NCBI RefSeq assembly: GCF_024494465.1 | Contig: NZ_JAETXM010000004.1 | Span: 1 to 64,000 of the forward strand | Origin: Bacillus sp. V3B | GTDB taxonomy: Bacteria; Bacillota; Bacilli; Bacillales; Cytobacillaceae | DNA: 64,000 nt | Direction: 5' to 3' | Translations under genes and position numbers: made by a program | Part shown: one piece after another, positions 35,347 through 44,600 of the stretch | How positions within the stretch are numbered: position 1 is the stretch's first letter | Layout of the letters: each line of letters begins with the position of its first letter | Notes under the pieces: model-generated | What the model was told of the DNA's origin: nothing | The model's input: only the letters and a program-made list of their open reading frames with translations | Database searches by the model: none

Positions 35347-36750
35347 ATGAAATATATTAGTACACGCGGGAATGTAAGTGAAATTGGCTTTATTGATACA
35401 GTCTTGATGGGACTGGCAACGGATGGAGGACTTTTAGTTCCGGAAAGAATCCCACAAATCCCTGCAGAAAAGCTACAGGCAATGTCCCAGTTGACTTATC
35501 AGGAATTAGCATACGAAATCATTTCCTATTATGTTGATGGGGAAATTCCAGAAAATGAACTCAAAGAATTAATCGAGGCAAGCTATGGAACTTTCCGTCA
35601 TCCTGAGGTAACTCCTGTTCAAAAGGTAAAGGATAACATGTATGTGCAAGAATTGTTCCATGGTCCAACCTTTGCTTTTAAAGATGTTGCTCTGCAATTT
35701 TTAGGGAATTTGTATTCCTATATAGCAAAGAAGACAGGTGTAACGATCAATATTCTTGGTGCTACTTCAGGGGATACAGGTGCATCAGCCATTGAGGGCG
35801 TAAGAGGAAAAGAAGGAATCCGCATTTGTATTTTGCACCCTCATGGAAAAGTAAGTAAGGTTCAAGAGTTACAAATGACGACTGTTCATGACGAAAGTGT
35901 TTTGAATTTAGCGATTGAAGGAACATTTGACGATGGTCAAAGAATGATTAAGGAATTATTCGCAGATTTGGAGTTCAAAAACAAATATCATCTGCGTGCG
36001 ATTAATTCCATTAACTTTGCTCGAATTTTAGCGCAAACCGTTTATTACTTTTATGCGTATTTCCAAGTGGCAAAAGAGAAAGACATAAAGACCCTAAACT
36101 TCAGTGTGCCGACTGGAAATTTCGGGGACATCTTTGCTGGTTATTTGGCGAAGAGAATGGGTCTTCCAGTTGGTAAGCTTATTGTCGCAACAAATGAGAA
36201 TAATATTTTAGAGCGTTTTATTAAGGATGGAGTGTACCAGCCTGGTGAGTTCCGCAGCACATATAGCCCTTCGATGGATATTCAAGTAGCCAGCAATTTC
36301 GAACGTTATCTGTACTACTTACTTGATGAAAATCCAAGCGAAGTAACTGCCTTAATGGATCAATTCAAGTCAGAAGGCAAAATTGTTGTGAATGAGGAAC
36401 AACTGCGTCAGGTAAAAGAAGATTTTGCGGCACATGGAGTAGCAGGAGAAGAATGCTTGCAAATCATCAGAAAGTACCATGTTGAATCAGGTTATTTACT
36501 TGATCCACATACTGCTTGTGGGGTCGCTGCATATGAAACCTGTAACGATCCTAGTGAGGTAGGTGTCACACTTGCAACTGCTCATCCGGCAAAATTCAAT
36601 GAATCCATTGCACTTTGTGATATTAAGCAGGTATTCCCTGAACAAATTAGTCAATTATTTGATAAACCGCAATATCAAGAAGTGGTCGAGGCGGAAAATG
36701 ATGAAATTGTCCGTAAATTAGAGAAGCATTTTAGTTCTTCTGCCCAATGA
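35347..36750 (+). CDS. thrC: threonine synthase
   Basis: 467 residues from ATG 35347 behind TTGGAGG. It opens with MKYISTRGNVSEIGFIDTVL, the N-terminal signature of the long (E. coli/yeast-like) threonine synthase class. The PLP lysine lies in GPTFAFKDVALQFLG, and the phosphate-binding loop is GATSGDTGASAIEG. The enzyme converts O-phospho-L-homoserine to threonine. Unlike the hom-thrC-thrB operon of Bacillus, it stands alone with its own terminator, so it may be a second isozyme of a class different from the short Bacillus ThrC. Confidence 0.9.
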   Translation: MKYISTRGNVSEIGFIDTVLMGLATDGGLLVPERIPQIPAEKLQAMSQLTYQELAYEIISYYVDGEIPENELKELIEASYGTFRHPEVTPVQKVKDNMYVQELFHGPTFAFKDVALQFLGNLYSYIAKKTGVTINILGATSGDTGASAIEGVRGKEGIRICILHPHGKVSKVQELQMTTVHDESVLNLAIEGTFDDGQRMIKELFADLEFKNKYHLRAINSINFARILAQTVYYFYAYFQVAKEKDIKTLNFSVPTGNFGDIFAGYLAKRMGLPVGKLIVATNENNILERFIKDGVYQPGEFRSTYSPSMDIQVASNFERYLYYLLDENPSEVTALMDQFKSEGKIVVNEEQLRQVKEDFAAHGVAGEECLQIIRKYHVESGYLLDPHTACGVAAYETCNDPSEVGVTLATAHPAKFNESIALCDIKQVFPEQISQLFDKPQYQEVVEAENDEIVRKLEKHFSSSAQ

Positions 36751-36832
36751 AATATATGGGAAATATTGTAAAACTTGCTTTAGTATAATTTGAATGATCC
36801 TAATCTCATATCGAATTAGTTTTTTTGTTTAT

Positions 36833-36882
36833 AAAAAAGGGTAATCTCTATGCTGTAAATCAGCGGGAGACTACCCTTTTTT
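36833..36882 (+). terminator. terminator after threonine synthase
   Basis: Stem AAAAAAGGGTAATCTC / GGAGACTACCCTTTTTT with one mismatch. A weaker hairpin with T7 lies just before it at 36799-36826. Confidence 0.8.
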
Positions 36883-36948
36883 CTTCTAAATTATTTGTGG
36901 AACAATCGTATGAAATAAGATTTTTCAGGCGTCATAGAGAACTTTGTT
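36881..36948. repeat. dispersed repeat, copy 2
   Basis: Nearly identical to 3525-3591 (TTCTTCTAAATTATTTGTGG, AACAATCGTATGAAATAAGA, ACTTTGTT end). It begins exactly at the end of the thrC terminator. Confidence 0.6.
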
Positions 36949-37032
36949 CATTTTTATCATACCCTACCCCCAAGTAAGATATATATTGATCGAATAGTAT
37001 AGTAACTCATACTTCGGAGGTTAGGTTAGATT

Positions 37033-37161
37033 ATGGGAATCCTTAAAATTGATATCGATAAACTACTAGAATCTACTGCGGATCTAACATCAGAGAATAA
37101 TAGTTTTAAATCGAAGCAAATTGAGATTGATCAATTGTTAGAGCGAACTCTAGAATGGTAA
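37033..37161 (+). CDS. 42-residue acidic small protein
   Basis: ATG 37033 (MGILKIDIDKLLESTADLTS, ending LLERTLEW), 12 bp behind GGAGG, followed 26 bp later by a strong terminator. The signals suggest a real small protein. Repeated pattern I-DQLLE/I-DKLLE. Family not recognised. Confidence 0.5.
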   Translation: MGILKIDIDKLLESTADLTSENNSFKSKQIEIDQLLERTLEW

Positions 37162-37187
37162 AAATACTTAAATGTAATTATAGTAGT

Positions 37188-37221
37188 AAAAAAGCCTTCA
37201 CCAAAACTAGAAGGCTTTTTT
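37188..37221 (+). terminator. terminator after the 42-residue protein
   Basis: Perfect stem AAAAAAGCCTTC / GAAGGCTTTTTT, 10-base loop. Confidence 0.85.
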
Positions 37222-37320
37222 ATTTTGTATTTACATCTGTAACTTTGTTATTCGCAGAACACACTTATTCTGAATTAAATTATTTAAGGCTTCGTTTAAC
37301 CGAGTCAGTGAACCTCTGGC

Positions 37321-37570
37321 TTAAGATAATAAATATTCTTTTAAAGCCGCTTCATCGAGTATTTGGATATTTCGGTAAGTTAATGAAATCCATCCTCATT
37401 TTTCAAACCTTTTTAATTCTTTTGTTGTGGTTACTCTGGCAATACCAATCAATTCAGCTAAATCTTGATGTGTATAATCCATTGAGTAAGATTTACCTGT
37501 TTCCTTGTTTTTTTGTATCGTTGTAAGGTACCGATCTTTTCGGTTGCACTATATAAATTCGCTTCTTTTG
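37321..37570 (-). pseudogene. Crp/Fnr-family regulator, DNA-binding fragment
   Basis: The minus strand reads MDYTHQDLAELIGIARVTTT-KELKRFEK, a Crp-type helix-turn-helix, then an in-frame TGA and GWISLTYRNIQILDEAALKE-YLLS stop, a normal Crp C-terminal wing. Upstream the frame shifts (NLYSATEKIG in another frame) and the cyclic-nucleotide-like domain is absent. A decayed regulator gene. The rest of 37222-37741 holds only the promoter region of the next gene. Confidence 0.55.
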
Positions 37571-37741
37571 ATTCATTTTTTTCCCATCTTCTTAATAAGA
37601 TTGTAACTTAAATTACAATCTTTCCGAAAGAACAATGTTATAATAAAATAAAGTTATCATAAATGGTAAGGTGCTTCTTAATCTTAATGGAGCATCGAGT
37701 CCAGTTATGAAAGAATAAATAATACGAAATGGGGTATTAAA

Positions 37742-38707
37742 ATGAAGAATATCACAGTACTTGGAGCAGGTATTATGGGACATGGCGCTGCTCAATTATT
37801 TGCCCAAGCAGGATATAATGTACGTATTCAAGCTAGACGCGAAACATCATTGGAACAAGCAAGAGAACTTATGACGAACAGCTTGAAGATTATGGTTGAA
37901 AAAGACATGCTGACTCAACAAGCAATGGATCAGACATTAGCTAATATTACATATACAACAAATTTACGAGAAGCTATACAAGATACTGATTTCATTCTTG
38001 AATCAATTCCCGAAGTTCTTGAAACAAAATTAGATACTTATGAAATCATTGAAAGCGTTGTCTCTGAAAAGACAATTATTTCGTCTAATACTTCTACGTT
38101 CCCATTAAAAGAATTAACGCAAAGAGCGAAGAATCCTGAAAGATTTATCATCACTCACTTCTTTAACCCACCACAACTTGTACCAATTGTGGAAATTGTT
38201 AAATTTGAGAAGACAGATGAAAAAGTCATAAATGTAACGTATGACTTAATGAAAGAAATCGGAAAATCTCCAGTTGTACTGAAAAAAGAGATTACCGGAT
38301 TTATCGTTAACCGCGTTCAAGTGGCTTTTCTACGTGAATGCTTCAACTTAATTGAACAGGGAGTATGTACGGCAGAAGATATCGATATCGCTGTGAGAGG
38401 AAGCATGGGCTTTAAATGGGCTTTCTGCGGACCAATGGAAAGTCAAGATTTAGCCGGCCTGCAAACAACAGCAGCTATGGTACACAACATTGAACAAGAT
38501 CTATCTAATACAAGAGAACTTCCTTCATTCTTAAAAGAAATGGTAGAAAACGAACAGCTTGGTATACGTTCAAATAAAGGTTTCTACGAATATGATGATA
38601 ATGGAGCAAAAGCCATCCATACAAGAGACGATAATTTCTTAGATCTTCTAAAGTTAATGCAGCAAAAAGCAGAAAATAAGGAAGAAACTGGGTTATCTGC
38701 CAAATAA
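37742..38707 (+). CDS. 3-hydroxyacyl-CoA dehydrogenase family enzyme
   Basis: 321 residues. N-terminal Rossmann domain with VLGAGIMGHGAAQLFAQAGY (NAD loop), the acidic/catalytic segments SNTSTFPLKEL and ITHFFNPPQLVPIVEIV (catalytic His near residue 140), and the C-terminal helical domain GFIVNRVQVAFLRECFNLIE. The size and NPP motif fit the short HBD/carnitine dehydrogenase group rather than FadB. Likely substrates are 3-hydroxybutyryl-CoA or a related hydroxyacid; not decidable here. It stands alone with its own terminator. Confidence 0.82.
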   Translation: MKNITVLGAGIMGHGAAQLFAQAGYNVRIQARRETSLEQARELMTNSLKIMVEKDMLTQQAMDQTLANITYTTNLREAIQDTDFILESIPEVLETKLDTYEIIESVVSEKTIISSNTSTFPLKELTQRAKNPERFIITHFFNPPQLVPIVEIVKFEKTDEKVINVTYDLMKEIGKSPVVLKKEITGFIVNRVQVAFLRECFNLIEQGVCTAEDIDIAVRGSMGFKWAFCGPMESQDLAGLQTTAAMVHNIEQDLSNTRELPSFLKEMVENEQLGIRSNKGFYEYDDNGAKAIHTRDDNFLDLLKLMQQKAENKEETGLSAK

Positions 38708-38780
38708 GAAGTGTTCTGAAATGGGAATAAGCATCTGGGTTTAATCCATCTGAGGATTATCGACAGTTAAAAACATATAA

Positions 38781-38815
38781 AAAAGAAGTTGGTTATTTAA
38801 TCAACTTCTTTTTTA
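38781..38815 (+). terminator. terminator after the dehydrogenase
   Basis: Stem AAAAGAAGTTG / CAACTTCTTTT with T-run. Confidence 0.85.
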
Positions 38816-39365
38816 TTTTAAGTTTTGAAGAGCTACTGTTACAGGTACGCTCGGAAAAATTTTATTTCACAGAATTGTTCCACGAGAGGTTTATATAATA
38901 CACAAGATGAAGTAGGTATATCCATATTTACCTTACTTCGTGTATTTTTAATTTATCTTATAAATGAACCATATATAAATATATATCTAAGTCTATGGTT
39001 GAAGTTATTTTACTTACGATTCCTCAGTCTCATTTAATCAGTTAAGGATTAAGGTATATCATTGAACAAACTAGTTAAAGTAATGGGGGCAAGTCTTATA
39101 CAAGACAAGCTGCTTCGGCAGTTTTTTTCTTGTTACTATTTGGATTTAGCTTGAATGACTAAAGTGTGTAAAAAAGGTTCCCCTAAATTATAGCAAAAAG
39201 CAATTAAAATACTGGAGAAGCACGATGAAATGAATGGTTGGGAAACTGTTAAACAAATTAGTAGAATCTCAGAAGTTTTCTGTATTATGATTATTGCCGA
39301 GGGGTCTGTGAATAAGAGCTGTTTAAAGTCCTGTTAAATAAGGCTAGATTAATAGAAAGGAAGTC
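38816..39365. other. gene-free stretch with an orphan terminator
   Basis: No gene that I can support. At 39107-39130 a UUCG-loop hairpin AAGCTGC-TTCG-GCAGTTT plus T-run, preceded by GTCTT/AAGAC (39092-39105), is a good terminator without a gene in front of it, suggesting a deleted gene. Confidence 0.5.
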
Positions 39366-39926
39366 GTGAAAATAAAAAGGCTTGGTAGCATATTCGTTAC
39401 ACTTTGTATTGTACTAATTGTGTCTATACTATATTATCAATATTTAACAAAAGCTGAAGTAAAAAAAGAGGTATCGATGCCAAGTGATCTTCACCCTGTA
39501 GTAGAAGAACGTACAAATGAGCTCGTTCAAAACGTTGCTGAAAAGGGAATTTCTATTCTTATAACAGATGGGTTCCGCAGCATTGAAGATCAGAACCGTC
39601 TTTATGAAAAAGGGCGTACTACTGGTGGAACGATCGTCACAAATGCTAAAGGTGGGGAATCACTGCATAATTTTGGCCTTGCGGTTGACTTTGCGATAAA
39701 GACAAAGTCAGGTGAAGTGATTTGGGATACTGAATATGATGGCAATGGAAATGGTTCTTCGGATTGGATGGAAGTTGTAGAGAGTGCTAAGGTTCTTGGG
39801 TTTGAATGGGGAGGAGACTGGAAGAACTTCAAAGATTATCCTCATTTACAGATGGACTTTGGTCTGAGTCTTGCGGAGCTACAAGGAGGAGAAAGCCCCA
39901 TGGTAGCGGTTGATATGGAGAAATGA
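39366..39926 (+). CDS. CwlK-type peptidoglycan L,D/D,D-peptidase (M15 family)
   Basis: 186 residues from GTG behind GAAAGGAAG. N-terminal membrane anchor or signal (GSIFVTLCIVLIVSILYYQY), then an M15C/VanY-like domain with zinc ligands: GESLHNFGLAVDFAI (HxxxxxxxD) and the final WGGDWKNFKDYPHLQMDFG (HxQ-type His). The layout matches B. subtilis CwlK, an L-alanyl-D-glutamate endopeptidase that trims wall peptides. Monocistronic. Confidence 0.82.
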   Translation: MKIKRLGSIFVTLCIVLIVSILYYQYLTKAEVKKEVSMPSDLHPVVEERTNELVQNVAEKGISILITDGFRSIEDQNRLYEKGRTTGGTIVTNAKGGESLHNFGLAVDFAIKTKSGEVIWDTEYDGNGNGSSDWMEVVESAKVLGFEWGGDWKNFKDYPHLQMDFGLSLAELQGGESPMVAVDMEK

Positions 39927-40009
39927 AAGTCTGCTCCTCCTTACCCCCCGACAGGTAAAATAAATTGATTCCCTTGGCGCTGGAGGCAAGAGAACCCTTT
40001 TCCCTTGCT

Positions 40010-40630
40010 TCATTTATTTTTAAATACATGATTTAAGTACTGAAGGGCCTTTTCTCGGCTTCCAGTATACTTTTCTTCTCTTTGACGATCTTTTTTAATC
40101 TTTTCTAAAGTGGCTTGCAGAATTTCTTCCTCTTTTTCTGTTAGAATGACAATCACACCATCTGCATCTCCAACAATGATATCACCAGGACTCACACTCA
40201 CCCCACCACTTGAGAGGGGAACTTGTAATTCTCCTTTTATGGCCTTTAGACTTGCTGATATGGTTGTTGCCCGACAAAACAAGGGAAAATCCAAGTCTTT
40301 AATCCCCTGTACATCACGAATAGCTCCATCTATGACTATTTCTTGCAATCCTAGATTCTTTGCAAGACTTATAACAAAATCACCGGCAACGGCTCGCCCT
40401 GTATACCCTTTGCCGTCAACGACCAAAATATCTCCCAGCTGCGCTTCTCTAATTCCTCGTAAAATCCCAGTATTATCTTCTGCAGGAATTTTCACCGTGA
40501 ACGCTCTTCCTGCTATTTTGTCACTTTCCTTTAAGGATTTAATAACCGAATCCATATGATTAAAGCCCTTTAATGCGTCTGAAATTCCTGTTGTGGGTAA
40601 TCCATAAAATCTATCTTTAATTGATGACAT
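40010..40630 (-). CDS. RraA-family protein (oxo-acid aldolase/decarboxylase-like)
   Basis: 206 residues from ATG 40630 (MSSIKDRFYGLPTTGISDAL), about 10 bp after AGAGGA; an earlier in-frame ATG at 40654 has no site. Conserved RraA segments: GRAFTVKIPAEDN, LGDILVVDGKGYTGRAVAGD (substrate/metal loop), DGAIRDVQGI and SPGDIIVGDADGVIVI. Relatives include 4-hydroxy-4-methyl-2-oxoglutarate aldolase/oxaloacetate decarboxylase and the RNase E inhibitor RraA. With no RNase E context here, an oxo-acid lyase is the better guess. Confidence 0.82.
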   Translation of the reverse strand: MSSIKDRFYGLPTTGISDALKGFNHMDSVIKSLKESDKIAGRAFTVKIPAEDNTGILRGIREAQLGDILVVDGKGYTGRAVAGDFVISLAKNLGLQEIVIDGAIRDVQGIKDLDFPLFCRATTISASLKAIKGELQVPLSSGGVSVSPGDIIVGDADGVIVILTEKEEEILQATLEKIKKDRQREEKYTGSREKALQYLNHVFKNK

Positions 40631-40841
40631 AGTAGGCAATCCTCTGAAAATCAAATTATTAATCTACTTATAGTGTTTATTGGTTTAAGATATGAATAAC
40701 TAGAGAATTATTTTGAAAGAAATATAAATACACATAGTTGATTTTAGATATCAAGTTAGGTTTCGTATCTAAACAAGAATATAGTGGTAACATATACCTT
40801 GTTTAAAAAATTTTAAAAGACATATTTTTCATGAAACACTC

Positions 40842-40872
40842 ACATGAAACAAAATTTTCTGAGGTATTTTTC
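40842..40872. repeat. dispersed repeat, short degenerate copy
   Basis: ACATGAAACAAAATTTTCTGAGGTATT resembles the core TATGAAACAAGATTTTTC-GAGGYGTC of the dispersed repeat family, immediately upstream of the helicase gene. Confidence 0.35.
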
Positions 40873-40884
40873 TAAGGAGAAAAA

Positions 40885-43119
40885 ATGACAACAACGATAA
40901 CGTATATGAAAGAATGGCAGAAGGCTTTGCAAAATGAGATACGTCATTTAAAAAAATATGGTGGAAATCGGTTCATTATCACAAATGGCAGACTTTTATC
41001 AAACGACGGTCCTTTTAGTTATTATTTTGATACGGCGATCCCTTTGCGGATTTCGGTGGGATCCACGATTAAACTGGAATGGGGCAGGGTAAAAAGCAGT
41101 GGACGAGTCCTTTCTTCCGAGGGAAAAGGGGTTATTCTCTCATTAGAGAAAACCCTAGGGGATCTCGTACAGGAAGCATATTTATTGCATGATCCATGGG
41201 AATTGCTTGAACAGCTAATCGAGCGGTTTGACGAGATCAAAAAAAGTAAACGAAAGCGATTAAGGGTTAAAAGGTTGATGGATCCTTCAATGGAAGCAAA
41301 ACATCCTGTTGAAAAGATCAAGAGTAATGTCCATGAACTTGTTTTACGGTCCAAATACAATCCAGTTACCTTCGTCTGGGGTCCACCGGGAACAGGTAAA
41401 ACATATACATTGGCCAGGGTAGCGGCTAATAAATATGTTCAAGAAAAGCGAGTGTTGATTCTGTCACATAGCAATCAGGCTGTCGATGTTCTGTTGGGGG
41501 AAATGGCTGCTTTCGTCAAAAAGAAAGAGAGATTTTGTGAAGGAGATATTCTTCGCTATGGATCGAATACAGGCAAAGCGCTTGCTGCCCATAATGGAAT
41601 CACAACAAACCAGCTCATTGAAAGTCAGGATCCCATGCTTGCGGTAAACAAGGATAAACTAATAGAAGAAAGGCGCCATTTAAAGCAAGACTTGGCTCGT
41701 TCTTTTAGTAAGAGAGATTCAAACGATCTATTGGAGATTGAAAGTAAGCTTGCAAGATTGCTGGAAAAAGTCCGGCAGAAAGAAATTCAGTTTTTGAAAG
41801 AAGCGTATGTCGTGGGAACGACACTTGCAAAGGCAGCGACTGATAGAACTGTTTATGAAAAGGATTATGACGTGGTCATCCTCGATGAAGCAAGTATGGC
41901 TTATGTTCCCCAGGCCGCTTTTGCAGCTTCTTTAGGTAAAAGGGTCATTATTTGCGGGGATTTCAAACAATTGCCCCCGATTGCTTCAAGCTGGGATCCA
42001 CTTGTTGTCAAATGGCTGAAAGAGGATGTGTTTCATCTGTCAAGAGTTGTTGACTCATTGAGCAAAGGCGAACTGCACCCCCATCTCTTTTTATTAAGGG
42101 AACAGCGGAGAATGCATCCTGATATTTCAGCCTTCACGAATCAGTACATTTACCATTCCCTTGTAGGTGATCATGAAAGTGTTTTTAAGAGCAGAAACAG
42201 GATCGTTAAACAAGCTCCGTTCCCAGGAAGAGCAGCCGTCCTTTTGGATACGAGTTTCACAGGTCTGCACTGTGTAAACGATCGAGTATCGAATTCGAGA
42301 TTTAATCTATGGCAGTTGTTGTTCTCTTTTCAATTGATTCATGAATCATACCTTGGCGGTGCCAAATCGATTGGATATGTGACACCATATCGCGCTCAGG
42401 CAAATTTAATGGAGTTGTTGCTAGAAGACTTATATGAGAAAGAGCGACATGAAGCAGATATTATCGCCGCTACCGTTCACAGGTTCCAAGGAAGTGAGCG
42501 GACTGTGATGATTTTTGATACGGTAGACAGTGGACCGCAAAATCGTGCCGGTATGCTATTGACTGGCAAGGATAGCGAACGGTTGATTAATGTAGCGATT
42601 ACAAGAACAAAAGGGAAGTTTCTTCATGTCAGCAATCAGAATTTTATTCAGAAACATGTTTACCAGGGGAAAATGCTAAGACAGCTCGTCGACCACCAAG
42701 TAAGGAATAATCAAAGAATCACAACAAAAGAAATTGGATCGTGGATTCGGAAGCAACACGAAAGATTACAGTGGGTACATGCACGGAAATTAGAGCCTAT
42801 TTTTCAAGATATTGAATCCGCACGATCCTCTGTTTTAGTTTCTTTACCAGAGGATACGGTTTTATCTGGAGAATGGAAAGACAAGCTGTTGAATAGAGAA
42901 AAATGTGTAAAATTGACAGTTGTTTCGGGCCAAGAGTGGGGTGAGTTACATACAAATGAATGGATTCAGGAGAGTTTTCCTTTTCCGTTTGTGATGATTG
43001 ACACTCAACTTTTCTGGCTAGGTCTGCCGCTAGAGGGGGTAAGAGAAGTACAGCCTCCATTCGTTGCCGCTAGACTGGATTCCAGAAAGATGTGCGAATA
43101 CATTTTAGGGCAGTTTTAG
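40885..43119 (+). CDS. UPF1-like SF1 DNA/RNA helicase
   Basis: 744 residues, ATG behind AAGGAG. All SF1B motifs are visible: Q-motif region, Walker A GPPGTGKTYT (about 166-175), HSNQAVD (Ia), Walker B VVILDEASMA (about 330), GDFKQLPPI (III), EQRRMHPDI (IV), YVTPYRAQ (V region), HRFQGSERTVMIF and NVAITRTKGKF (VI). The C-terminal extension is unassigned. Related stand-alone helicases are common in Bacillaceae and some act in DNA repair or defence; nothing nearby fixes the role. Confidence 0.85.
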   Translation: MTTTITYMKEWQKALQNEIRHLKKYGGNRFIITNGRLLSNDGPFSYYFDTAIPLRISVGSTIKLEWGRVKSSGRVLSSEGKGVILSLEKTLGDLVQEAYLLHDPWELLEQLIERFDEIKKSKRKRLRVKRLMDPSMEAKHPVEKIKSNVHELVLRSKYNPVTFVWGPPGTGKTYTLARVAANKYVQEKRVLILSHSNQAVDVLLGEMAAFVKKKERFCEGDILRYGSNTGKALAAHNGITTNQLIESQDPMLAVNKDKLIEERRHLKQDLARSFSKRDSNDLLEIESKLARLLEKVRQKEIQFLKEAYVVGTTLAKAATDRTVYEKDYDVVILDEASMAYVPQAAFAASLGKRVIICGDFKQLPPIASSWDPLVVKWLKEDVFHLSRVVDSLSKGELHPHLFLLREQRRMHPDISAFTNQYIYHSLVGDHESVFKSRNRIVKQAPFPGRAAVLLDTSFTGLHCVNDRVSNSRFNLWQLLFSFQLIHESYLGGAKSIGYVTPYRAQANLMELLLEDLYEKERHEADIIAATVHRFQGSERTVMIFDTVDSGPQNRAGMLLTGKDSERLINVAITRTKGKFLHVSNQNFIQKHVYQGKMLRQLVDHQVRNNQRITTKEIGSWIRKQHERLQWVHARKLEPIFQDIESARSSVLVSLPEDTVLSGEWKDKLLNREKCVKLTVVSGQEWGELHTNEWIQESFPFPFVMIDTQLFWLGLPLEGVREVQPPFVAARLDSRKMCEYILGQF

Positions 43120-43421
43120 ATATTTGGCTATGTTAATGATTCATGTTGAAAATTTGCCTTTGGTGTATGTGGCCATGTGTTTGATTTCATGGAATAACTT
43201 AATGGATACGTATACCAAAGGAATTTAAAGGATCAACAATATTGTTTAACAAAGCCGATTATTTTTAAAGAATTCTCAAAAGGATTTCCCTTCCTCAAGC
43301 CTGTGTAGGGTGTAGCTAAGGTGATAGGGGATTGCGTTTCTTTTCAGCCCGTAGGAGAAATGATTTTAAATTAATATTTATGAAGAACTTTTCATTAATA
43401 AAAAAGGCTATCATTTTATAG

Positions 43422-43545
43422 ATGGGACTGTCCCATAAGGTGTTTGACATCCGCAAAATTGCATTCATCTAGAATTATGTTCAATCTATTGATACTAGAT
43501 ATTATATTGTGGTGTCTGACACCTTTGTATTTGGGACAGCTCCAT
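43422..43545. repeat. MITE-like element with about 30-bp inverted ends
   Basis: Left end ATGGGACTGTCCCATAAGG-TGTTTGACA, right end TGTCTGACACCTTTG ... GGGACAGCTCCAT; the two are inverted copies with a few mismatches. 124 bp and non-coding. Different in sequence from the 18682/19338 pair but of the same general GGGACAG style. The surrounding 43120-43567 holds no gene. Confidence 0.65.
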
Positions 43546-43567
43546 ATTGTATCTTTTGTGAATTATT

Positions 43568-43744
43568 TTATTTTCTGCGTTTTTTTATGGTGTTATTGAC
43601 TAAGTTTTGTGTTGCATCTTGAGTTGAGTCAGCATAATTTTCAACGGCATTTTGAACATAATTGGTTGCCGATTGGTTTATATTTTTAAAGATTTTCGTT
43701 TTGTCTTCATAAGAACCGTTATAAGTTTGCATTTTATCTGACAT
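43568..43744 (-). CDS. 58-residue hypothetical small protein
   Basis: ATG 43744 (MSDKMQTYNGSYEDKTKIFK) 6 bp behind GGAGGG; an upstream in-frame ATG overlaps other sequence. Hydrophilic, Asn/Gln-rich helix (SATNYVQNAVENYADSTQDA) with a basic end KKRRK. It resembles small spore or stress proteins in composition only; family not recognised. Confidence 0.45.
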   Translation of the reverse strand: MSDKMQTYNGSYEDKTKIFKNINQSATNYVQNAVENYADSTQDATQNLVNNTIKKRRK

Positions 43745-43858
43745 GATTGATCCCTCCATAGATGTATTCAACATTATCTTATGATGATGTCGGAAAAATA
43801 TACTGTAGTTAGGACCATTTAAGCATAAAAAGGTGCTGTGGGTCTATGCTAGTGTATA

Positions 43859-43972
43859 GTGGTAAATAAGTTAAGCAACTTATTAACTAAAATTGGAAGA
43901 ATTGTAATTGGTGAAGTCGATCCTGATTTTGCTCTGTTTTATGAGGATAAGGTAGAAAAGGAAGTAGTTTAA
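43859..43972 (+). CDS. possible 37-residue protein or gene tail
   Basis: GTG frame reading VNKLSNLLTKIGRIVIGEVD and PDFALFYEDKVEKEVV. No good ribosome binding site (AAGGTG is about 20 bp away). A strong terminator follows within 6 bp, so something was transcribed here. Confidence 0.3.
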   Translation: MVNKLSNLLTKIGRIVIGEVDPDFALFYEDKVEKEVV

Positions 43973-43977
43973 TTTAG

Positions 43978-44025
43978 GAAGCATCTTTTATTTGGAATTA
44001 ATTAAAAGATGCTTCCTATTAGACT
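43978..44025 (+). terminator. strong terminator
   Basis: Stem AGGAAGCATCTTTTATT / AATTAAAAGATGCTTCCT, 7-base loop. Confidence 0.75.
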
Positions 44026-44136
44026 TTAATCATATTCTGTACTGTAGTTGAGGTTCAAGAGTTGAAATCTCGGGTTAGTTCCCATAAATATCAAGTTAAG
44101 ATAAATTGTTGGTTTATTTTATTATTTTTATTGTAT

Positions 44137-44167
44137 CCTTCCATAGATAAATGGAAGGGTTTTTTTG
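44137..44167 (+). terminator. hairpin with T8
   Basis: Stem CCTTCCAT / ATGGAAGG with a 6-base loop, followed by GTTTTTTT. No gene remains in front of it. From 44168 to 44600 I see no gene. Confidence 0.7.
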
Positions 44168-44600
44168 CGATTAATTTTGTTGGAACAGATGAATAGACAT
44201 AGAGTGTATCGTATCAATAGAACTGACGGTACTATAGGTAACAGCGGAATTATAATTAAAAATCAAAAAAGCAAGCATCTAGACTAGGAGGTTTGTTTTT
44301 TAGCTTCTTTAAAAACTCTCTTATTATTATTTCATTATCCTAATATTTTATTATTCATGATTACAAAACTATTTATCAGAAAATTCGAATTTAAGTGCAA
44401 CTTCTTTAATATAGTAAATGTAAACAGGCTTAAAAGGGAGTTTGTAACAACGGAAGGCGTCTTCATTTAAGGTTAAAAGAAAGATGCTTTGTTTTTCTCA
44501 ATAGATCATAAAACAGCGACATCCATCTTTGTGACCTAAGGGGTACAAATTTTCTAGCTAGATAAGCAAGAATAACCTTTTTAGTTAGAAAATGCTCTAG

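Noticed and set aside
40110..40559. 149-residue plus-strand frame opposite the RraA-like gene
   Set aside because: Antisense of a conserved gene; Ser/Pro-rich composition typical of a shadow frame.
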